The translations under genes and the position numbers were made by a program. Source: Nostoc sp. FACHB-280 (GTDB lineage: Bacteria; Cyanobacteriota; Cyanobacteriia; Cyanobacteriales; Nostocaceae). From it: DNA of 64,000 bases. Below, one piece after another: positions 58,151-64,000 of this stretch. The notes beneath the pieces were generated by a model. The model ran no database searches and was not told the origin of the DNA. It saw only the letters and a program-made list of their open reading frames with translations. Within the stretch, counting starts at the first letter, position 1. Each line of letters opens with the position of its first letter. The stretch covers positions 162,663 to 226,662 of the forward strand of contig NZ_JACJSD010000008.1 in assembly GCF_014697615.1 (NCBI RefSeq), in the 5' to 3' direction.

Positions 58151-59159
58151 ACGGACAACGCCACTCTCTAATAGACAAATGAATACTTTCTAAAACTTGT
58201 CCACAGCGCGAACAAGTCTTACTACTGGGATACCATTGGTCGATAAACACAACCAATTTATTCTTCTTTTTGGCAACCCATTCTAGGATTTGTATAAACT
58301 CGCCAAAAGCCAAATCTGATATCTTTCTACCCCAAAGACGTTGCATTCCCTTAAGGCTCAAGGTTTCAAAGCAGAGAACATCAAACCTGTCTGTTAACTC
58401 ATGGGCTAACTTCCAAAACCAATCGCGCCGACGATTAGAAATATCCTCATACTTGCGGACTAAATTCTTTCTGGCTCGTTCACGATTAGATGAGCCTTTT
58501 AACTTTTTGGAATGCTGTCTGCTGGCTATTTTGATGGCGTTGAGTGACTGCTTGAAAAATTGGGGAGACTCAATTTGAGTACCGTCTGAGCAAGTGAGGA
58601 ATGTTTTCAATCCAAAGTCAAAACCAGCGATTTTACCCGTCTTAATCTCGACTTCTGACTTGCCACCTTCATCCACAACAATAACCATAAATAGTTCACC
58701 CAGAGGAGTGCGTTTAATGGTTAAGGTTTTGATTGTTCCTTCTATCTCTCTAGACTTCCAAAACTGATAAACTCGATTACCAATTTTTACTCTATTGCCA
58801 CCTAAAAACTTATAACCAGCTTGCTTAAGAGTGAAGGATTTGTATTTCTTAACCTTCTTAAATCCCGGTGGTCTAACTCCTTTTTTGTTGTGTTTAAAGA
58901 ACAACTGGTAGGCTTTCTCAATGCGTTGACAAATATCTTGTGCTGATTGAGAACCAACTGTTTGCCAGAATGGATTTCGCTTTCTCAATTTGGCAATGTG
59001 AGACTGAAGTTTAGCGCAGTTTAAGTGTTTGCCCCACATCCGGCAGTACCGACGATGTAGCGCAATGCAATGGTTATAAATTACCCCAGCAGCATTGATT
59101 GTGCGCTTGAGGTATCTATTCCGTTTGTGTTCGTACAGCTTAAACTTCAGGGTTTTCAT
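58035..59159 (-). CDS. tnpB: TnpB RNA-guided endonuclease of an IS605-type element
   Basis: This is a 374-residue TnpB starting MKTLKFKLYEHKRNRYL at 59159; an upstream extension of 38 residues is not family-like. The RuvC-like nuclease residues are all present: Asp181 in AGFDFGLKTFLTCSDG, Glu265 in VLCFETLSLKGM and Asp345 in GRDENASKVIEM. The zinc finger cysteines are 316, 319, 335 and 338 (CSRCGQV, CPSCQS). TnpB is a guide-RNA-dependent nuclease that favours retention of the element by cutting emptied sites, and is the ancestor of Cas12. The gene appears intact. Its last codons overlap the region expected to encode the guide RNA scaffold. Confidence 0.95.
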   Translation of the reverse strand: MKTLKFKLYEHKRNRYLKRTINAAGVIYNHCIALHRRYCRMWGKHLNCAKLQSHIAKLRKRNPFWQTVGSQSAQDICQRIEKAYQLFFKHNKKGVRPPGFKKVKKYKSFTLKQAGYKFLGGNRVKIGNRVYQFWKSREIEGTIKTLTIKRTPLGELFMVIVVDEGGKSEVEIKTGKIAGFDFGLKTFLTCSDGTQIESPQFFKQSLNAIKIASRQHSKKLKGSSNRERARKNLVRKYEDISNRRRDWFWKLAHELTDRFDVLCFETLSLKGMQRLWGRKISDLAFGEFIQILEWVAKKKNKLVVFIDQWYPSSKTCSRCGQVLESIHLSIREWRCPSCQSVNGRDENASKVIEMVGASTIGLGDVRQSETAIAV

Positions 59160-59196
59160 GCTAATATCATACCATCTTTGACGGCATTGTGACGGC

Positions 59197-59343
59197 ATGA
59201 AAAAATTAACAATTAGATGTTCAGACGAAGAGTACGAGATACTTGCAGAGTATTGTGCAGAAACAAGTCGCACTCAAAATGATGTACTCAGGGAATTTAT
59301 TCGCAAGCTAAAGAAAAGCCGTGCTTCTAGCACGGGGCTTTAG
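59197..59343 (+). CDS. 48-residue ribbon-helix-helix-like protein, divergent from tnpB inside the element
   Basis: The ATG at 59197 lies 37 bases from the tnpB start on the opposite strand and the stop is at 59341-59343, inside the element. The product reads MKKLTIRCSDEEYEILAEYC then AETSRTQNDVLREFIRKLKK. This is the beta strand (KKLTIRC), helix A and helix B layout of CopG/Arc-type ribbon-helix-helix DNA-binding proteins, with the typical S-x-x-D/E turn. The last ten residues run through the left-end hairpin. It could repress tnpB or its own promoter by binding the 37-base intergenic gap. Function is inferred from fold pattern and position. Confidence 0.7.
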   Translation: MKKLTIRCSDEEYEILAEYCAETSRTQNDVLREFIRKLKKSRASSTGL

Positions 59344-59356
59344 ACCCAGTTTTTTG

Positions 59357-59398
59357 GTAAAATTCCAAGGCAATGGCTTTGTTTTGTGCGGTAGACAT
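59357..59398 (-). pseudogene. SnoaL-like gene, 5' fragment
   Basis: On the minus strand, ATG at 59398 begins MSTAQNKAIALEFY and stops matching at the element junction (host TTTAC at 59361-59357). Joined to CAACAAGCC at 57997 it restores EFYQQAFDNGSVEQAKK in frame, the usual start of a SnoaL-like domain. Confidence 0.85.
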
Positions 59399-59523
59399 GA
59401 TTAGATACTGACAGGATATTAAGCATTTAAATACCCTGATATTTACCCACAGTCAATAGTTTTAACCTTTACTTTGATCACGTATAGTTCATCTCATTTA
59501 ATTTTTCAGACGTGGGAGTGGTC

Positions 59524-59556
59524 AGATCCCCGACTTCTTAAAGAAGTCGGGGATCT
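59524..59556. repeat. 33-bp hairpin AGATCCCCGACTTCTT...GGGGATCT
   Basis: A perfect palindrome with a central TAA-type loop, sister of the copy at 15087-15119. It lies 45 bases beyond the end of the leftward Omp85 gene, where it might end transcription. Confidence 0.75.
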
Positions 59557-59600
59557 CGCAGCCCAGCAAATATAAATGCGATAAATCACTAGCTGGACGT

Positions 59601-61610
59601 TTAAAATCGCTGACCGATACCCAAATGCACTTTACTTTCGCCTTGGCCGTTAATACCGTAGTCAGCGCGAATTAACCCCAGTGGCGAATCTAAGCGCACA
59701 CCTGCACCGTAGCCAAAACCGAAACCGGGTTTATCACGCGCACCCGCCGGATCTCCTAAAACGGTGCTACCAGAACCTAAATCAGAGCCGATGTCAGCAA
59801 ATAACACGCCGCCAACTATGGGTAAGATGGGGAAGCGGTATTCTGCGGAAGCTAAAACGTAACTGCGTCCACTGCCAACTTTACCTGCATCGTAACCGCG
59901 AACCGAGTTGGAACCACCTAAGTTGAAGGCTTCGTAAGGTGGTAAATCACCAATGACTGTCCCAGCTTGAACATTTAAAGCGAATACTTGTGGTTGTTTA
60001 CTGTCGAATACCTTGACTGGCACGTATTGGCTATAATTTGCTGTGACGCGGTTGAGGGAGATATTACCTTGACCGATGGGGATAGATTGTTCTGTACTCA
60101 ATTTGAGTAAGGAACCTTGAGTCGGGTTGAGTGGGTTATCGCGTTTGTCTTTGGCGGCGGTGAAAGATACGGTAGTTAAGTCATCAATACCTGTACCACT
60201 GGCAGATAAGGGATTTCCTTGGGCATCGGTTGAATTGATATTACCTTGGCGATCGCGGATTGTAGTTCTTGTATAATTCAATCCGAGGGAAGCATCCCAA
60301 CCATCAATCGGTCTTTGCAAGCTGACACTCCCGCCAATTTGCCCTTCTCGCACTTTATCACCGTTAGCTAATTTAATAGTGTCGTCAAAGGTTTCGGAAA
60401 GTTCTTGGCGACGAAAGCCGTTAATGGTGTAACCCAAGCTATCAGGATTGTTGGGACGATAAGGATTAATTAATTTCCCATCAAATTGCAAATCACGACT
60501 ACTAACACCTACATTTAAATTTAAAATATTGTTCTTGCCTGCAACGTTTTGGTCTTGATAATTCACAGTACCTATAATGCCTTGATTAGCGTTATAACTC
60601 CCACCTAAATTAATTGCCCGTGCGCCATTTTCCTTGAGTACATACACTAAATCTAATTTATTAGCATCGCCTTCTAAAGCTACATTCACACTAGAAAATA
60701 AGCCTGTGCGGTATAGTTGTTGGATATCTTGCTGGACTAACTTTTCTTGAAATATTTGCCCAGTTTGCAGTTTAATTTGCTGCCGTAAAAACTCTGTTTT
60801 AGTCCTTCCGGTTACGGGATTACCTTTACTATCAACAGTTTGACCTTCATCGTTGACAAAGCGAAATTTAATATCACTTACTAAACCTTCGGCAATGTTG
60901 ATGTTAAGTATTCCCTCCCGGCTGGGTTTAATTGATAGCACCCGCGCCAAGTTATAACCGTTATCGCTGTACCATTTATTGACCTGTTGCACGGCTTTTT
61001 GCAGTCCGGCGGGGCTGATGGCGCTATTGAATTGTGGTTGAAATTGTTCTAGGGCTACTTGATAAGTTAGTACCTTTGCACCAGAAAGTTGCAGCGATCG
61101 CACTATTACTGGTTGCACTTGATAAGTTACACTCAACCCTGCGGCTGTGCTGCGGCTATTAACATTGGCAGTGGTAAATAAACCAGTCTCTAAAATTGCG
61201 GCGACATCCTTTTGTAGCTGATTTTGGCTGGTGTTTCCCCCAGGCTGGGTTTTAATCACGCGGCGGACAATTTCTTGCAATTCGGGAGTTGCGCCTACTA
61301 TCTGGACATCTGTGGCGGTGACAACTAAATTATTATCTGTCGCTAAAGTAGTCTTGCTTTGATTAACGGGAGTGAGTACAACTGGCGAATTTTTGTTAAT
61401 AACTGTGGATTTTTGGGTAAATTGCGGCGTAACTACAGTTTCCGGTGCTGAAATTGCTTCGGTGCGGATGGGAGTTTCTTCAATTACCGGAACTACGACA
61501 TCTTTTTTAGTTTCGCTGGCTGGGGTAGTTGGTACAGCTAGTGCTTGTTGAGTGACATTACTAGCCGCTAAAGTAGCTAAAGTTAAAATTGCGGTTTTAG
61601 AAATTTGCAT
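59601..61610 (-). CDS. Omp85/BamA family outer membrane protein (POTRA plus beta-barrel)
   Basis: This 669-residue outer-membrane protein has a signal peptide (MQISKTAILTLATLAASNVT...ALA), a proline/threonine-rich spacer, then POTRA domains from about 105 to 320. These include LVVTATDVQIVGATPELQEIV, VIVRSLQLSGAKVLTY and GLVSDIKFRFVNDEGQTV. The 16-stranded Omp85 barrel follows, with FNLGGSNSVRGYDAGKVGSG (the conserved VRGY motif of loop 6) and the C-terminal VHLGIGQRF ending in Phe. Cyanobacterial Omp85 proteins assemble outer-membrane proteins and are related to the chloroplast Toc75 pore. It is divergent from the LpxB-related gene, a fitting envelope neighbour. Confidence 0.94.
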   Translation of the reverse strand: MQISKTAILTLATLAASNVTQQALAVPTTPASETKKDVVVPVIEETPIRTEAISAPETVVTPQFTQKSTVINKNSPVVLTPVNQSKTTLATDNNLVVTATDVQIVGATPELQEIVRRVIKTQPGGNTSQNQLQKDVAAILETGLFTTANVNSRSTAAGLSVTYQVQPVIVRSLQLSGAKVLTYQVALEQFQPQFNSAISPAGLQKAVQQVNKWYSDNGYNLARVLSIKPSREGILNINIAEGLVSDIKFRFVNDEGQTVDSKGNPVTGRTKTEFLRQQIKLQTGQIFQEKLVQQDIQQLYRTGLFSSVNVALEGDANKLDLVYVLKENGARAINLGGSYNANQGIIGTVNYQDQNVAGKNNILNLNVGVSSRDLQFDGKLINPYRPNNPDSLGYTINGFRRQELSETFDDTIKLANGDKVREGQIGGSVSLQRPIDGWDASLGLNYTRTTIRDRQGNINSTDAQGNPLSASGTGIDDLTTVSFTAAKDKRDNPLNPTQGSLLKLSTEQSIPIGQGNISLNRVTANYSQYVPVKVFDSKQPQVFALNVQAGTVIGDLPPYEAFNLGGSNSVRGYDAGKVGSGRSYVLASAEYRFPILPIVGGVLFADIGSDLGSGSTVLGDPAGARDKPGFGFGYGAGVRLDSPLGLIRADYGINGQGESKVHLGIGQRF

Positions 61611-61818
61611 AACAAATAATTACTAATTCGTAATTCGTAATTGAAGTATGCAAGCTTAAGCCACCACTGTGTTGATTGGGTTTACCCAAAACCACAGCAG
61701 TTCCCTCAATTTATTGACGGAAGTAATAAGCCTCAAACCCTTAGCTAACTTCTATGGGTTAATTACGAATTATCAATTACAAGTTATTTTGACAGTTAAT
61801 CTTGATGTTTTGTTTCTT

Positions 61819-63171
61819 ATGAGTCATTCACCATCTGCAAGTTCTCGGTTACGCTTACTATTTTTAAGTAACGGTCATGGCGAAGATATCATCGCAGTCC
61901 GCATTGTGCAAGCATTCCAGCAACTATCAAACCCACCAGAGATGTTTGCTTTACCGTTGGTGGGTGAAGGACATGCTTATCATAAATTAGGCATTCCTTT
62001 GATTGGTGCAGTACAAACAATGCCTTCTGGTGGTTTTATATATATGGATAACCGTCAACTGATGCGGGATGTGCGCGGCGGTTTAGTACAGTTGACACTC
62101 AGCCAAATCCAAGCAATGCGGCGGTGGGTGAGTTCGCAACCAAAATCAGGTAAACAAACAGCAATTTTAGCGGTGGGAGATATTGTCCCGTTGTTGTTTG
62201 CTTATTTTAGTGGCGCGAATTATGCTTTTGTCGGCACAGCGAAATCTGAGTATTATGTGCAGGATGAAACAGGATTGTTACCACGCCAATCTAAGTCTGC
62301 ACGTTGGGAAAATTTTTCTGGTTCAATTTACCATCCTTGGGAACGTTGGTTAATGAGTCGTCGCCGTTGTCGGGCGGTGTTTCCCAGAGATAGTTTGACT
62401 ACGGAAATTTTAAAACAATGGCCGATTCCGGCTGTTGATGTGGGAAATCCGATGATGGATAATTTGGAACCGAGTTTTCCCTTGCAACGATTTTACACTG
62501 CTGATATCCAACAACAAGAATTAGCCAGACCATTGGTTGTGACGCTGCTTCCTGGTTCTCGTCCACCAGAAGCTTATCAAAATTGGCAATTAATTCTGGA
62601 AGCTGTATCTGCATTGCTGGCTAGTTTTCAAGAACGAGATGCAGCAGGGCATACGTCTGGTAATGTAGTGTTCTTAGCAGCGATCGCACCCAGTCTGGAT
62701 ACCAGTCAACTCACCTCTAGCTTACAAGTTCAAGGCTGGCAACCCCAAACAACATCACCAATTTCTCTACCAGATACCAATACTTTAATTTATCAGCAGC
62801 GCAATGCTTATTTGCTCATCTCTCAACAAGCTTATAACGATTGTATACATTTGGGAGATGTGGCGATCGCAATGGCGGGGACTGCTACAGAACAATTTGT
62901 TGGTCTAGGCAAGCCTGCGATCGCAATTCCCGGACAGGGGCCACAATATAATTATGCCTTTGCTGAAGCCCAAAGCCGTCTTTTAGGCTCTTCTTTGATT
63001 TTAGTTGAGAAACCATCCCAAGCAGCGAAGGTGTTGCGATCGCTGCTACAACATCCTGACAGGTTACAAATCATCGCCGAAAACGGTTTGCGGCGCATGG
63101 GTCAACCAGGCGCAGCTAGGCGAATTGCCGATTGTTTAGCCGAAAGATTAGTTTTAAAAAGCAAAAAGTAA
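61819..63171 (+). CDS. Lipid-A-disaccharide synthase-related protein
   Basis: This is a 450-residue protein from MSHSPSASSRLRLLFLSNGHGED (61819). The longer open frame from 61669 passes through repeat-like AATTACGAATT DNA and is not used. It has glycosyltransferase-B-fold features seen in LpxB relatives: an N-terminal FLSNGHGEDIIAVRIVQ, LPLVGEGHAYHKLGIP, VDVGNPMMDNLEP and VTLLPGSRPPEAYQNW (donor-site Gly-Ser-Arg motif), and late GTATEQFVGLGKPAIAIPGQGPQ. This is the cyanobacterial LpxB-related family, distinct from true LpxB, with unproven substrate. It is probably a membrane-associated sugar transferase for envelope lipids. Confidence 0.88.
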   Translation: MSHSPSASSRLRLLFLSNGHGEDIIAVRIVQAFQQLSNPPEMFALPLVGEGHAYHKLGIPLIGAVQTMPSGGFIYMDNRQLMRDVRGGLVQLTLSQIQAMRRWVSSQPKSGKQTAILAVGDIVPLLFAYFSGANYAFVGTAKSEYYVQDETGLLPRQSKSARWENFSGSIYHPWERWLMSRRRCRAVFPRDSLTTEILKQWPIPAVDVGNPMMDNLEPSFPLQRFYTADIQQQELARPLVVTLLPGSRPPEAYQNWQLILEAVSALLASFQERDAAGHTSGNVVFLAAIAPSLDTSQLTSSLQVQGWQPQTTSPISLPDTNTLIYQQRNAYLLISQQAYNDCIHLGDVAIAMAGTATEQFVGLGKPAIAIPGQGPQYNYAFAEAQSRLLGSSLILVEKPSQAAKVLRSLLQHPDRLQIIAENGLRRMGQPGAARRIADCLAERLVLKSKK

Positions 63172-63244
63172 AAAGGGAAAAGATTCTCTTGTTTGAGAGT
63201 CAAGTGCTGATTTTTGAAGCTATAACTTTTGCCTTTTGCTTTTT
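63156..63244. terminator. AT-rich inverted repeat between convergent genes
   Basis: AAAAAGCAAAA (63156-63166) pairs with TTTTGCTTTTT (63234-63244) between the LpxB-related and response-regulator genes. Matching is weaker and the loop longer than at 22017 or 24505. It belongs to the same AAAAGTCAAAAG-type family. Confidence 0.35.
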
Positions 63245-63258
63245 GACTTTTAACTTCT

Positions 63259-63882
63259 CTATGCAACTAACCCAGAACGTAACGCACGTACAGCGGCTTG
63301 GGTACGGTCATCAGCACAGAGTTTGTTTAAGATATTGCGGACGTGGGTTTTAACTGTACCAACGGTAATATAGAGTTTTTCGGCAATTTGACCGTTACTG
63401 CACCCGGCGACGATTAATTCTAAAATTTCTAATTCTCGCTGAGTCAGAGGATAGGTTTCGAGAACTTGTTCGTATTCTGTGGCTAAGGCTTCAATTTTCA
63501 CGGTCTTGGGTTTGTCACCGTTTTGGGCTTCACCGGGAATACCCTGGCGCATCTTACGTAATACTACATTAGCGATCGCTGGATCAATCCAAGAGTTCCC
63601 AGTGTAAGTTGCTTGGATTGCTTCTGTTAACTTGCTAATACTAGTTTCTTTCATATAGTAAGAGTCTGCACCAGCCGCAAACGCCGCCAATACTGCATCC
63701 TCTGTATGATCCATTGTCAAAATCAGGATTTTGGTAGCTGTTTGCCCAGTTTCAGCTTGATAACGTCTATATTTACGGGTGAGTTCAATCCCATCCATAT
63801 CAGGTAAGCCGATATCTACCACTGCAACATCTGGCTTTGCGGTTTCTAAAAGCTTCATTCCTTGGGTAGCGTTAGAGACCAT
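63259..63882 (-). pseudogene. NarL/FixJ-type response regulator truncated at its N-terminus by an IS
   Basis: The 207 visible residues hold the second half of a receiver domain (VAVVDIGLPDMDGIELTRKY with the phospho-Asp, ILILTMDHTEDAV, GADSYYMKE with the conserved Lys). After a linker comes a complete LuxR-type helix-turn-helix (LTQRELEILELIVAGCSNGQIAEKLYI...VGTVKTHVRNILNKL). The first ~35-45 residues of the receiver, including the acidic pair after strand 1, are missing. Upstream of the first codon (MVSNATQG) there are only 15 bases before the stop of a transposase gene. The protein cannot be a normal phospho-receiver; a truncated DNA-binding product may still be made. Confidence 0.8.
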
Positions 63883-63897
63883 TTATAAAGTAAATCT

Positions 63898-64000
63898 TTA
63901 GACGGCTAGACGACGTAACATAATACGAGTCATAACGGCATATATAGCAGCTTCACTCATTTCAGGAAGACGTTCGTAATCCTTACTCAAACGATGGTAC
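63898..64000 (-). CDS. IS5-type transposase, C-terminal end (partial)
   Basis: The last 34 codons before a TAA at 63898-63900 are visible; the rest lies beyond the window. They read YHRLSKDYERLPEMSEAAIY then AVMTRIMLRRLAV. The RLSKDYERLPEMSEA segment is typical of the C-terminus of IS5-family (DDE) transposases, where it follows the catalytic Glu. The element ends within the 15 bases left of this stop, at the truncated response regulator. Confidence 0.8.
   Translation of the reverse strand, partial: YHRLSKDYERLPEMSEAAIYAVMTRIMLRRLAV

Larger units (their letters stand above)
57998..59356 (-). mobile_element. IS200/IS605-type element with tnpB only, inserted in a SnoaL-like gene
   Basis: This 1359-bp element is read leftward. 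The left end (high coordinates) follows host TTTAC and has a subterminal hairpin at 59315-59342. The right end has the hairpin TCCCTGC/GCAGGGA at 58004-58026, then six bases to the junction. There is no target duplication, as expected. Boundaries come from restoring the interrupted reading frame, with up to 3 bases of ambiguity because CAA occurs at both junctions. It carries tnpB and a divergent small ORF but no tnpA, so it needs a TnpA supplied in trans. Confidence 0.88.

Noticed and set aside
61669..61818. 50-codon N-terminal extension of the LpxB-related protein
   Set aside because: It is encoded by AATTACGAATT-like repeat DNA and is not typical of the family; the ATG at 61819 gives the expected start.

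Overview
The window looks like chromosome from a filamentous, heterocyst-type cyanobacterium (Nostocales; Nostoc, Calothrix or a relative). Evidence: many copies of the HIP1 octamer GCGATCGC, an allophycocyanin alpha-B gene (apcD), cyanobacterial PEP carboxylase, a Nostoc-type FMN lactate/glycolate oxidase, a tRNA without encoded CCA, very large sensor kinases, and intergenic spaces packed with short tandem repeats and small inverted-repeat elements. The genus call is inference.

Layout. 1-5.3 kb: a GH57 glycosidase (cut by the window edge), an NFU iron-sulfur scaffold, a small unknown gene and the urease accessory run ureE-ureF-ureG. 5.9-12.6 kb: one 2223-residue hybrid histidine kinase whose N-terminal half is 12 exact-length 92-residue HAMP-type repeats. 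12.6-15.1 kb: a non-coding block with nested miniature elements followed by a 23-repeat CRISPR array and its leader, with no cas genes in the window. 15.1-27.4 kb: housekeeping and metabolic genes (acetamidase/formamidase, TSUP permease, HtrA protease, GH13 enzyme, asnS, anti-sigma-type ATPase, RlmD-type methyltransferase, apcD). 28-33.6 kb: purL, carrying a 480-residue intein with a LAGLIDADG endonuclease, then purF. 33.9-38.6 kb: an MBOAT acyltransferase with a large SGNH/DUF1574-like membrane protein, probably an envelope-polysaccharide acylation pair. 38.8-46.6 kb: ppc, small unknown genes, the 2-hydroxy-acid oxidase, tRNA-Leu(CAA), a LysR regulator and a DUF202 membrane protein. 47.2-52.8 kb: an 1850-residue Ser/Thr kinase-ATPase-GAF-histidine kinase fusion. 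52.8-57.4 kb: an alpha/beta hydrolase overlapping dnaG, and a two-domain peptidoglycan hydrolase. 57.4-59.4 kb: a decayed PIN-toxin fragment and a SnoaL-like gene split by a tnpB-carrying IS200/IS605-type element. 59.6-63.2 kb: an Omp85 outer-membrane protein divergent from an LpxB-related glycosyltransferase. 63.3-64 kb: a response regulator that has lost its N-terminus at the edge of an IS5-type transposase gene.

The most notable things are the tnpB insertion, whose empty site can be rebuilt in frame and which also carries a divergent 48-codon ribbon-helix-helix-like ORF; the PurL intein; the HAMP repeat array; a 213-bp miniature element with a 10-bp target duplication; and repeat families that sit between genes but also lie in frame inside several proteins (the HAMP kinase, DnaG, the Ser/Thr-His kinase and a small unknown protein). 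Alignments are by eye; no database search was run.
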